From: Usnea hakonensis
Lineage: Eukaryota > Ascomycota > Lecanoromycetes > Lecanorales > Parmeliaceae
Length of the DNA stretch: 33,606 nt
Direction: 5' to 3'
NCBI GenBank assembly: GCA_013423325.1
Contig: BLJB01000213.1
Coordinates: 1 to 33,606, forward strand
In this document: piece by piece, positions 1-8,844 of the stretch
How the letters are laid out: each line of letters opens with the position of its first letter
Position numbering within the stretch: position 1 is the first letter of the stretch
Program-made: the position numbers and the translations under genes
The notes under the pieces: model-generated
What the model saw: only the letters and a program-made list of their open reading frames with translations
Databases searched by the model: none
What the model was told of the DNA's origin: nothing

Positions 1-63
1 TAGATAATAAAGAGTACTAGATAATAAAGAGTACTAGATAATAAAGAGTACTAGATAATAAAG
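1..63. repeat. 17-bp tandem repeat array
   Basis: The unit TAGATAATAAAGAGTAC is repeated exactly three times, followed by a partial fourth copy that decays into an AAGAATAAGAAG purine tract. The array is cut by the window edge, so its real length is unknown. It lies just outside the foldback element and is probably part of the same AT-rich repeat block. Confidence 0.85.
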
Positions 64-196
64 AATAAGAAGAATAAGAAGAAGAAGTAAAAGCTAGAAT
101 AATTACTAGAAATCTAGAGGGGGAAGTTTCGGGGGTTACGGGGGCCAATTTAGCCCTAAGGCCTATTAGTAAGTATACCCCGCACGGGTACCCGTC

Positions 197-450
197 GGGT
201 ACTGCCTGTTACAAATTAACCGAATTTTGGCCGTTAGCGAAACTATGATAGCTCCCCCACCCAAATTTGGTGCGGGAACTACTAGATATAAGCTGGATAT
301 AATAACCTCGCTATTACTATAGAGATTACTAAGAAAAGCGTAGAAGAGGTATATAACCTTATTAGTGGCCCCTATAGTAATTTAGTATAGTGGCTAGATA
401 TATACCCTCGCTATTACTATATCTTTTAGCGGCCTTCCCCGTAGTTATAA
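197..450 (+). repeat. Left inverted arm of the foldback element
   Basis: This arm matches the reverse complement of about 1900-2152. The first 97 bases align without gaps, with eight differences that are all transitions by my reading. Further in, similarity continues through ACCTCGCTATTACTATAGAG and the GTGGCCCCTATAGTAATT region but becomes looser. The motif CCTCGCTATTACTATA occurs three times in the left half (near 307, 405 and 596). Confidence 0.75.
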
Positions 451-599
451 TATAGTATTTGACTCTACCTCTTTTATATATATCTCTTTCGTTATTACTA
501 TCTCTTTCGTATCTCTTATAGCTATTATAGAAGGCCTTATTCTACCTCTTATAGTATATCTTACTATTACTATTATAGTAGTAGGAGGCTAGTAACCTC

Positions 600-1890
600 G
601 CTATTACTATAGAAAAGTTATATAGTACTCTATTTAATACTCTATATAATACTATAAGTAGTGTTATAAGTAGTACTCTATTTAATACTCTATTTAATAC
701 TCTATATAGTACTATAAGTAGTATTGTAAGTAGTAGTACTCTATTCTATACTCTATTTAATACTCTATTTAAATACTCTATATAGTATTATAAGTAGTAT
801 TATAAGTAGTACTTTATTTAATACTCTATATAGTATTATAAGTAGTACTCTAAGGAGTAGTACTCTATTCTATACTCTATTTAATACTCTATATAGTATT
901 GTAAGTAGTATTATAAGTAGTACTCTATTCTATACTCTATATAGTAGTACTCTATTTAATACTTAATTTAATACTCTATTTAATATAGTGCTATAAGTGG
1001 TAGAGCTCCATTTAATACTCTAAGTAGTAGTACTATAAGTAGTAGAGCTCTATTTAATACTTTAAGTAGTGGTACTATAAGTGGTAGTACTCTAAGTAGT
1101 AGTACTATAAGTAGTAGAGCTCTATTTAATACTCTAAGTAGTAGTACTCTAAGTAGTAGTAGTATAAGTAGTACTCTATTAAATACTTTAAGTACTATAA
1201 GTAGTAGTACTATAAGTAGTAATACTCTAAATAGTAGTACTATAAGTAGTAGTATTCTATTTAATACTATTATAAGTAGTAGTACTACTTGAAGCACTAT
1301 ATAGAGTACTACTTATAATACTACTATTTATAGTACTATTATTTACAGCACTACTACTTGGAGCACTACTATTTAGAGTACTACCACTTGCAGCACTACC
1401 ACTTGTAGCACTACTACTTGCAGCACTACTACTTGCAGCACTACTACTTGCAGCACTACCACTTGCAGTACTACATAGAGCATTGAATGGAGTACTACTT
1501 GCAACACCACTTATAGTACTACATGGAGCATTGAATGGAGTACTACTTGTAATACTACTTGTACTACTATTTAGAGTACTACCACTTGGAGCATAGAATG
1601 GAGCACTACTACTTAAAGTACTACTTGTAATACTATATGAAGTATTAAATAGAGTATTAAATAGAGTACTACTTGTAATACTATATAGAGTATAGAATAG
1701 AGTATAATGGACTACTATATAGACTACTATATAAGGTATAGAATAGAGTACTACTTATAATATTATATAGAGTATTAAATAGAGTACTACTTGGAGTACT
1801 ACTTACGGCACTATATAGAGTATTGAATGGAAAACTACTTATAATACTACTTGTAGTACTATATAGAGCATTGAATAGAATAGTAGTTAA
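600..1890. repeat. Two inverted arrays of TACTCTATTTAATAC / AGTAGTACT repeats
   Basis: From about 610 to 1275 the plus strand reads repeated TACTCTATTTAATACTC and TATAAGTAGT units. From about 1280 to 1885 it reads the reverse complement, with AGAGTATTAAATAGAGTAC and ACTACTTGTAATAC units. The switch is at 1274-1290, where AAGTAGT and ACTACTT flank a 3-base spacer. In the right half many units are richer in G and C (ACTTGCAGCACTACC near 1380-1470), so this stretch may be less mutated. A reading frame of leucine, valine and isoleucine runs at 980-1297 on the minus strand, but it is only the repeat translated. Confidence 0.8.
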
Positions 1891-1899
1891 TACTATATA

Positions 1900-2152
1900 T
1901 ACCTATAGGGAACGCGGCCGAGAGGTATAGCGATAGTAGTAGTATATAGCTAGCTTCTATATATAATTACTACGGGGGCTACTAGTGAGGTTGCGTACCT
2001 CTACTATATGATTCTTAGTAATCTCTATAGTGATAGCGAGGTTGTTGGTAATATGGCTTATATCTGGTGGTTCCCGCACTAAATTTGGGTGGGGGAGCCA
2101 TTATGGTTTCGCTAACGGCCAAAATTCGGTTGATTTGCAACAGGCAGTACCC
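1900..2152 (-). repeat. Right inverted arm of the foldback element
   Basis: This is the reverse complement of the left arm, with outer end GGCAGTACCC at 2143-2152. It keeps several C/G bases where the left arm has T/A, and the reverse at other sites, so both arms seem to have mutated independently. Confidence 0.75.
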
Positions 2153-2285
2153 ACCCCGATTTTTTTAGACCCGGACCTATTACCCGACCTACCCAAATTG
2201 TCTTTAACCCGACCTATAGACCTAAACGGGTACCCAACCCTCCTAAGATCTACGTGGGTCGACCCAACCCTTTCCGAGGCGTAAT
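2153..2285. repeat. ACCCGACC-rich subterminal repeat cluster
   Basis: Several short related motifs lie just outside the right arm: ACCCGACCTA twice, ACCCGGACC, GGGTACCCAACCC and GGGTCGACCCAACCC. On the left side only a short GGGTACCCGTCGGGT stretch remains, as if most of the cluster had been lost there. Clustered subterminal motifs are often transposase-binding sites in DNA transposons; that role is an inference here. An 84-codon frame across 2030-2284 is repeat translation and not a credible gene. Confidence 0.5.
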
Positions 2286-2770
2286 TATTATATCTAGTAA
2301 TTATTTAAATTAATTCGATATTTATAAAGATATAATTTTTTTCAATGTAGAAAGATATTATAATAGTATTACTAAGATTACTAGAAAGGCCTACCTTCGC
2401 TAAGAATAGAAGGACCTACCTAGGACCCACTATATCTAGTAATAGTGAGATTTCGTAGTTAAGAAATGCAGACTTCTAACACCACCTTTTTTGAGACCCA
2501 CCGTTACCATAATAGTCGCGGCGAAATCTACCGCCGTACTTACTAAGCGCCAAGAGTCTCAAATAGGAAGCGACCCTGATTTTTTAATTGGCTGTACATA
2601 TAATTGGTAGCGTCTTGGTAGTCAGCTCTTTATATATACTGATAGTACCTCGAAGCAAGTACCTATCTACTTTACGCGGCCGTAGTATATGCTCGGTATA
2701 TGCTAGAGGCTACTTAGAATGCCTATACTAATTCTTGTAGTCTGACGCTAGAGAGTTCAGCACCTGGTAG

Positions 2771-2829
2771 GGGGTGAGCATATGCGCTTTACCCCGGGCC
2801 AGCGTATATACCGAGGATATGCTCACCCC
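2771..2829. repeat. 13-bp perfect inverted repeat
   Basis: GGGGTGAGCATAT at 2771-2783 is matched by ATATGCTCACCCC at 2817-2829, separated by 33 bases. A second copy of the CACCCCTGCCGAG part follows at once (near 2846). It lies between the repeat block and the first gene and may be a transposon remnant. Confidence 0.7.
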
Positions 2830-3174
2830 TGCCGAGGTATTTTTTCACCCCTGCCGAGCTGCTAGCCCGAAATTGGTCAGCTTTTCAGGGAGCCCTCGGA
2901 CAGTCGGGGAGTCGGTAATTTTCAGCCCGCTCGGCACAGCTTCCTTCGCAACTCGGAAATCTCTCGTTCCTTCGGGACTTCAGATTTACCAGAATGACCA
3001 AGGAACTTATCAAATCCCAGGACAATATGCTATGGAATCGTCAAGAATTGGCATTCATGAATCTTGTGAGACAAGAAGAGTAGGGCAGACGATCATGCAT
3101 TCGGTCAAGATGAGTCCTGATGATTGATGATAAAAGGTGACGTCTTCACCAATGAGTAGTTCCCACCTCAGAAA

Positions 3175-3182
3175 TATATAAA
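3175..3182 (+). promoter_or_regulatory. TATA-like box of the NmrA-like gene
   Basis: TATATAAA lies 88 bases before the ATG at 3270, a usual distance for a fungal TATA box with a short leader. No experimental support can be read from sequence alone. Confidence 0.45.
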
Positions 3183-3269
3183 GCGAGAAGGATATCTTGA
3201 AATGTTCCTCAAATTCATCCTTGATATCACACACATCTATACACTGTATAGAGATACGTACTTATAATC

Positions 3270-4211
3270 ATGAGCTCTCCCAAACCCATCCTAGTTCTCG
3301 GCGCTACCGGCAAGCAGGGTAGAAAAGTCGTCGATACCATCTTAGCCTCCGACTCCAAAGCCGACTTCACCATCCTCGCTCTCACTCGAAATCCTGACTC
3401 CGCCTCCGCCAAAGCCCTTGCCGCCAAGTCAACCATCATAAAGCTTGTTAAGGGCAACCTTGACGACACTGCGAACGTATTCAAAGCCGCCCTCGAAGCT
3501 TCAGCTGGTGCACCCATCTGGGGTGTTTTTAGCGTTCAGCAAGCTGTTCAGGATGGAGCTACACAGGAAACAGAGACGAGGCAGGGGAAGGATATGGTAG
3601 ACCAAGCTGTCGCCCATAACGTCACGGTCTTTGTCTACGCGTCCGTCGCACGAGGCGGGACCGAGTCCGAACCGACCGCAACTTACGTCCCCCATTTCAT
3701 CAGCAAACACAACATCGAAGCCCACCTCAAAGCTAAAGCTGCCGAGGCCAAGATGCAATACACTATCCTCCGTCCCGTTGCTTTCATGGACGGCATGACC
3801 CCTAACTTCATGGGTAAAGTCTTTGCCACCATGCTTAAAATCGGCGTCAAACCCTCCAAACCTCTTGCCTACATCGCGACTTCAGACATCGGGTTCTTTG
3901 CGGCTCAAGCCTTTATACAGCCCCAGAATCCAGACTACAAGGACAGAGCCATCACTTTGGCCGGGGATGATTTGACCTTTGGGCAACTGAACCAGATCTT
4001 CAAGGAGAAGTTTGGGTACGAGGTGCCGACTACTTTTGAATTCCTGGCGAGATTCGTCAAGTGGATGGTCAGTGAGCTCAACATCATGTTTCGATGGTTT
4101 GATGAGGAGGGATTCTCGGTGGATATACCCAAGTTGAAGAGGATGAATCCGGGGTTGAAGGATTTTGGGATATGGCTAGAGACTGAGAGTGGGTTTCCTC
4201 AAAAGAAGTAG
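3270..4211 (+). CDS. NmrA-like NAD(P)-binding family protein
   Basis: This is an intact single-exon gene of 313 residues. The N-terminus carries a beta strand and glycine motif, ILVLGATGKQGRKV (residues 8-21), typical of an atypical short-chain dehydrogenase Rossmann fold. Conserved-looking NmrA segments follow: FVYASVARGG near residue 121, YTILRPVAFMDG near 164 and YIATSDIGFFAAQAF near 201. Members sense or bind NAD(P) and act as redox-linked regulators or reductases in the cytosol or nucleus; the founding protein NmrA represses the nitrogen regulator AreA. The length fits the wider NmrA-like family, not specifically NmrA itself. No catalytic YxxxK motif is obvious, so a regulatory role is as likely as an enzymatic one. 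The ATG follows a TATA-like box at 3175. Confidence 0.9.
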   Translation: MSSPKPILVLGATGKQGRKVVDTILASDSKADFTILALTRNPDSASAKALAAKSTIIKLVKGNLDDTANVFKAALEASAGAPIWGVFSVQQAVQDGATQETETRQGKDMVDQAVAHNVTVFVYASVARGGTESEPTATYVPHFISKHNIEAHLKAKAAEAKMQYTILRPVAFMDGMTPNFMGKVFATMLKIGVKPSKPLAYIATSDIGFFAAQAFIQPQNPDYKDRAITLAGDDLTFGQLNQIFKEKFGYEVPTTFEFLARFVKWMVSELNIMFRWFDEEGFSVDIPKLKRMNPGLKDFGIWLETESGFPQKK

Positions 4212-5251
4212 GGAGATTTGAGGTAGTATAAGTAAATTATAGGGTCTTAGCTAGTTTATTATAATAGGCTTAATAGCAGTTTGGTTCTTATATATGGCGA
4301 AAATTTAATAGAGGAAGGTAAACGCGCGTAGCTAGGGGGCTAAGGCGAAAGGGGTTAGTAGATATTCGCTTTAAGCGTAGACTGTCGCTCTGTCACGAAG
4401 AAACTTGAATTCTGAATCAATCTAGCATCCACGAGTGCCAGCTGATCCTCCACTCCTCCCAGACAAGCTCCCAAAGCCGTTCGCTAGAGGCGGCCGTTTA
4501 GGTCTAGTCACAAAAAGTGAGAAACATCATTAAAGCCGTTGTTCGCGTTCACTCATAACAGCGATCATTATGTATCCGCCAGTGACCAGTTTTGGTAAGT
4601 CGTTGGGCGCCCATTACTTCGAGTGCTAACATGATCGGCTGTAGTAACGGTCCATATTTTTGCGGATCCGGATGAGTCGGCAAGTGGTCGTAGGCTGGCC
4701 AGTGACTGGTGGCGCTGCTGATTGATACTTCAAGGCGTTCTGCTGGTCTGAAACCGCGCTGTGCAACCATTCTCCAAACAAGATACTGAAAAGAAAGACT
4801 AAAACGACAATAGCGAGAATGATGCGTTCTTTTGAGCGTTGGATTGGGATGCTGTGAAGTCATGGTAGGTAATCACGAGCAGGAGTCTCCCAGAGCCTTT
4901 GATCGTCAAGATAATTGGGAACCAAAGAGCACAATGGACGAGGTACGTACTTGAGCATTTTAGAGTCGCAACGAAACAATGGATTGTGTTACCGCCGCTT
5001 CATTCTTCCCCACATCATCCAGCGTACAGGTAATGGAAGGTAATAGGAATAGCAGTACGAGAATCATAAAGAGTCGGAATGTCTGGTACATCCAGACAAC
5101 AGAAATGCTGATAGCCCGCTATAACATCAGTGACCATGTCTAAAGGTGTGAAAGCCCATGCAATAGTGATCGTTGAATCCCGCATTTCAGCCAAAATCTT
5201 CACCGATTGAATTTTAGTATACATCAGACATACATGCGAAGATTCCAGGCA
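4212..5251. other. Intergenic region, two unsupported minus-strand frames
   Basis: The first 170 bases are rich in TAG, CTAG and TTAATA words and may be a small repeat remnant. Two minus-strand frames exist, 4549-4863 (104 codons) and 5015-5224 (69 codons). Neither carries a motif I recognise, and I could not join them through a convincing intron. The glycosyltransferase upstream ends with a normal-looking tail, so they are unlikely to be its last exons. They could be a small unknown gene or chance frames. Confidence 0.4.
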
Positions 5252-6523
5252 TCATGGATAATAATTAGTCAATTCCTTACAGTCAACTTCATTCGCTGCA
5301 TTGATGTTCTCCCACAAAGAGTCTGGTATTGGCTCGGCAACAGCGTTCGCGTTACCTCTGTCCTGCTTCTCTAGGAATTGTTGCCTCGACTTGACTCCAT
5401 AGTGGTGAAGAGCCCATTTGTCGTGGGTGATAGGATATCTGACAGTTCCAGTAGGGTCGCCGTGCTCCCCTACCTCAAGGTATCCGTCTTTCGTCCCTAT
5501 GTGATGCACAGTATTGACTTGCTGGAAGAGCTCGGTACGGACAAACATCTTGACGTGTTTGTTTTCGCCATTGGGATCATCGACAACACACTTGTCAAAA
5601 TTCTTGCGTGCACCGCCTGTAGGACGAGTGAGCAATCCTGCTGAGGTGTGGGCGAGCCATTGGGCAGCCACGGCACCGACAGTACCATTGCCTTCCCAAT
5701 CATGCAACCATTGCATTAGCGTTTGGCCGTTGCGCATCTCCAGGAACTCGTCAGCGTCCAGAAAAGCCATCCATGTGTGGCGCTTGCCATAGTCTTTCAT
5801 GCACATTTCGCCATAGATATGATGTTGCATTGGCTCGGGCCGTTCTTCGATCGGGGTACGAGGTATGTAGGTAAAAGTAATTGCTGAGTTAGGGATGCCG
5901 TAGTCGGGGACGATGGAAATTGGGGGCTGACTTCCATCATCCATGACATAGAAACGCCGAATGCCATGGTGATAGTAGTAATGGGAGAACCATTCAGGAA
6001 GGTCCAGGTGCTGATTCTTCACCATTAGACACATGGACATGTATTCTTCGTCATCTCCAGGAGGAAGGGAGGGGTAAGGCGTTTTTGTAAATTTGGCTTC
6101 TAGCGAACTGCCAGTGGGAGATGCTGCATCATGTAAAGGCTTGGATTTTTCTTCGGAGACAGGCTCTTCCTTGGAATTCTGCGTATTCTTTTCGTTAGGA
6201 TTATCGCTGGAGAAATGGGCTCCGTTTAGGTCCGAGCTCGTGCTGGAGTAATGTGATGCCTTATGCACATTCGTGCTCTCGCTAGACGGATACCGCAATT
6301 CTTCAAGGGTGTTATCCTTGCTTGAGCTGTGAGGCGTCGAAGCAACGATTTTGTCCTGCAAAGGCGCCAGCGTCTTTAGAGAGCGTCCACCCGGGGCGAT
6401 CCAGAGCAGAGTAAGCAAAGAAAGCGTGATGAGGACGCAGATGATCAGGACCCGCACAACACGCTTGGGACTGAAAACGATGGGCCGATCCCAGAAATCG
6501 TTATTTTGATGAGAGAAGAACAT
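5252..6523 (-). CDS. Type II membrane glycosyltransferase, family 92-like
   Basis: This is a single-exon protein of 423 residues. A short cytosolic N-terminus is followed by one hydrophobic helix (about residues 22-43), a serine-rich stem (about 60-160) and a luminal catalytic domain. The domain begins with MCLMVKNQHLDLPEW (about 164-178), then FYVMDDGS (191-198) and the acidic FLDADEF motif (254-260) expected to hold the metal and sugar nucleotide. This order fits the GT92 (DUF23)/Glyco_tranf_2_4 group of Golgi or ER transferases. The acceptor and sugar cannot be read from sequence. The frame closes with DCKELTNYYP, a plausible complete C-terminus. Codons and frame are intact. The next gene upstream on the same strand is 1.1 kb away. 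Confidence 0.85.
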   Translation of the reverse strand: MFFSHQNNDFWDRPIVFSPKRVVRVLIICVLITLSLLTLLWIAPGGRSLKTLAPLQDKIVASTPHSSSKDNTLEELRYPSSESTNVHKASHYSSTSSDLNGAHFSSDNPNEKNTQNSKEEPVSEEKSKPLHDAASPTGSSLEAKFTKTPYPSLPPGDDEEYMSMCLMVKNQHLDLPEWFSHYYYHHGIRRFYVMDDGSQPPISIVPDYGIPNSAITFTYIPRTPIEERPEPMQHHIYGEMCMKDYGKRHTWMAFLDADEFLEMRNGQTLMQWLHDWEGNGTVGAVAAQWLAHTSAGLLTRPTGGARKNFDKCVVDDPNGENKHVKMFVRTELFQQVNTVHHIGTKDGYLEVGEHGDPTGTVRYPITHDKWALHHYGVKSRQQFLEKQDRGNANAVAEPIPDSLWENINAANEVDCKELTNYYP

Positions 6524-7664
6524 CTGAAATTATGATTTGAGATGCATAAGGTAGCTTTTGTGTGAAGGAAGGAAATGGAAAGAACAATTCAAATGAGAAT
6601 CGTCCAGTCCAAAGATATACACGATACGTACTACGATCAAAAGGAGGATCAGCCATACTCTAACATTGCCACGTACTTATGAGTTAGCTTAGGCAATCAA
6701 TAGTAACATAAAATGGGTGAATGGCGCAGTGAAATCGTTCTCAAACATGGCATGGAACCTAATTATAACAAGGCCTAAGGTACTCGTAGGTTAAGGCACG
6801 GGTGCACTGTTGGCACGTGCTCGCGAAAGCAGCATAGGGCTGAAACATTTAGCTTACTAGGCGTCTCTAATTCTTTCGTTACTTAGGTAAGGTACCTTAC
6901 CTTACCTTACTTCTAACTACTATATTCCATTCTTAATGGGAGAAAAAGAGCTTCCTTGAATGATGCTGATTCGTTGAATCCGCGAGGTCTGCTTACGTAA
7001 GGGAATTCTTTTTTCCCCATCTCCTTCTCGACGGGTCTTGTACCTACCTTAGGATCCAGCATCTCGCGAGGACAGCTTTATGCATCGTTGACGACTGAAA
7101 GGATTGCCTCCTTCACGGTCTTACTCTTCTATTTAAGCCTTGTGGTGTTAGTCGTGGCATAGTATAAGAGTCACAAATATTCTCTTATTGAGCGACTAAG
7201 CAAAGTTCTATCTACCAGGTACATAAGGTATACATTACTCGGCGTCTCACCTCTAGCTGTAATCATTGGCAGACTGCTCGTAACAGGCCAAATTCGTGTG
7301 TGTTTCATCGCCTTGGCCTATCTAATAAGGTCGCTGCAAAGCTCTACTTTCATTACACGATTACAATGAATGCCTGGGAGCCTGACCGAGCAATACAGCA
7401 GAGACCGGCGTGAGAGCGAGACTTTGTGACAGAACCGCAGTATTGGCGGCTGTAAACTTATGTACACTAGATCTGGAGATCGCCGGGCAGATGACAGAGT
7501 TGTAGTATAGAAGTCTCACGGAGCGTCCTCCATAAAGCAGGGATCTTAATGCATAGTGCGAGACTATAAAGTGGGCGATTTAATACCTTGATTGAATGTA
7601 GTATCCGTTTATACTAGAAACATTCCATCACGGCCATTTGCCGCCTCCGACTACATCGCCTCAT
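6524..7664. other. Intergenic region, no gene seen
   Basis: This stretch holds the promoter of the glycosyltransferase gene (near 6524-6900) and the 3' flank of the eL32 gene. I see no long frame, tRNA A/B-box pair or conserved RNA. The one notable item is a palindrome with adjacent CTTAC repeats near 6885-6910. Confidence 0.6.
6885..6902. repeat. 18-bp palindrome with CTTAC repeats
   Basis: AGGTAAGGTACCTTACCT is a perfect palindrome centred on a KpnI-type GGTACC, and TACCTTAC units continue to its right. A related AAGGTAAGGTAAAGTACC stretch occurs at about 22065-22082, near the amidase/ligase IV promoters. It may be a regulatory or simple-sequence element. Confidence 0.6.
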
Positions 7665-8410
7665 CTAAGACTCTGTAGTAACCCGTGCCTTCGCATTTGT
7701 CACTTTTACCCCCAACTGCTTCGCTTTCGCAACGATGTCCACTCTCTTCCTCGATGATACCGCATGGGAGATTCTGATTGCGATTAGCGAGTTGTACGAG
7801 GGCTTGGCAGCGCTATCAAGGAGAAGCCAGTTCCTGTACATACTCTGCGGCGAATGTCTTGTTGTGCATTAACAGAAGGTCGACATCTCCGGGGTTGTGA
7901 ACAAGGAAAGCTTTGTGTCCAGAAGGCATCAGATGTCGAGTTTTCTTGTTGGAGCCGTAACCGATCTATGACATGGTAGATGGATCAGCCTCATTTTCAC
8001 CAATGTGATATGACGACCGTTATTCGCCGCGATTTGAGAAGCGGGCAACATTCGTGTACGTAATCCTTGATCAGTATCGAGGTAGATACTATTACTAGAC
8101 GCACGTACCGAGGGCATAGCAGCTTGGCCCTTGAATCGTCTTCGAACTCGGTTGTCGATTCCCTTGGGCTTCCGCCAATTTGCGTCAACACATTTGTAGG
8201 TGTCGCTCTGGTGACGATTGAAGCGCTTCGTGCCTGAATGAACCCATCAGTACCAGATTAATTTTCTTCCGTCGAAGCATTCGAGAACGGAACTTGTCGT
8301 GAATAACGAGTCTGTAGATGACAGGGGAGATGGATCGTTTGTGAGAGGTACAGATAATGGGTTGACGTACGCTTCTTTACGATTTTGATGTGCTTTTTCG
8401 CGGCAGTCAT
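7665..8410 (-). CDS. rpl32: 60S ribosomal protein eL32, four coding exons
   Basis: No long open frame exists here; the gene was found by joining exons on the minus strand: 8371-8410, 8109-8233, 7844-7965 and 7665-7773. Introns are 137, 143 and 70 bp with GTACGT, GTACGT and GTATGT donors. The joined frame is uninterrupted and gives 131 residues, the usual fungal length. It starts MTAAKKHIKIVKKRTKRFNR and contains WRKPKGIDNRVRRRFKGQ, the eL32 signature IGYGSNKKTRHLMPSGHKAF and the tail ISHAVSSRKRVDIVAKAKQL. The product is a structural component of the cytosolic large ribosomal subunit. The ATG directly follows a CTAG, and a GTGCGT donor at 8465 suggests a 55-bp intron (8411-8465) in the 5' untranslated leader. 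Introns packed into the 5' part are common in fungal ribosomal protein genes. Confidence 0.95.
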
Positions 8411-8844
8411 CTAGACCACACATCAGCATGTAGATCAAGACTGAACACTGTTACTGGAGACGCACCTTTGACGTGTGCAATTAATGTAATGTCAGTACTT
8501 GGAGACGAATTTTAGCGACGTCTACAGTAAAGTGCTGCTAGCTTCTACGCTAATTACGGGTTAAGCGATATCTTCCCAAAATGGTTAGAACAGCGTCATT
8601 CGTCCTCTAAGTACACAGTAACGTGACTATAAGTACGTAGACTCACCGAAAAGTTTACATGGTTTAATGCATGATGTCGTGTATTATTACATTGCCATCC
8701 AGATCTGTAGAAATTTTCTCGACCTAATCTATACTCATGGAAGTGCTCTATCGCTTTATTTTAATATGCTGATCTCACCGGCGCTCCGTGTGCGGCCCGA
8801 GAGATCTCGAGCGCTGGATCTTTGAACCACCTTTCCCGTGACAC

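Larger units (their letters stand above)
197..2152. mobile_element. Large foldback-type element (long inverted repeats around repeat arrays)
   Basis: The sequence starting GGGTACTGCCTGTT at 197 reappears in reverse complement ending at 2152. The two arms can be followed inward for about 250 bp each (roughly 197-450 and 1900-2152). Between them lie two arrays of the same short repeats in opposite orientation, so most of the 1.95 kb could fold on itself. No transposase or other credible reading frame is present, so a mobile copy would need enzyme supplied elsewhere. I saw no clear target-site duplication, and the true termini may lie further out, since both flanks carry GGGTACCC. The class is unresolved: a foldback or non-autonomous DNA transposon is the simplest reading. 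Confidence 0.7.
2286..3269. other. AT-rich repeat flank and NmrA promoter region, no supported gene
   Basis: The first 400 bases are AT-rich with scattered TAGTAAT and CTAGTAAT words like those in the foldback element, and look like degraded repeat sequence. Base composition becomes ordinary from about 2800. A 117-codon plus-strand frame (2774-3127) has no recognisable motif and starts inside an inverted repeat. A 29-codon frame (2994-3083) reads more like natural protein but is too short to call; it might be an exon remnant. Confidence 0.5.

Noticed and set aside
980..1297. 105-codon minus-strand frame rich in Leu, Val and Ile, resembling a membrane protein
   Set aside because: It is the translation of the short tandem repeat inside the foldback element and has no complexity of its own.
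2030..2284. 84-codon plus-strand frame
   Set aside because: It spans the right inverted arm and the ACCCGACC repeats; the residues come from repeat sequence, not a protein family.
1..2285. Subtelomere or chromosome end at the left edge
   Set aside because: No TTAGGG/CCCTAA array is seen; the AT-rich block is explained by tandem and inverted repeats.
2774..3127. 117-codon plus-strand frame before the NmrA-like gene
   Set aside because: No motif or plausible fold is visible, it begins within an inverted repeat, and no upstream promoter is evident.
7929..8438. Minus-strand frames of about 60 codons in the eL32 region
   Set aside because: They are out-of-frame or intron-reading versions of the spliced eL32 exons.
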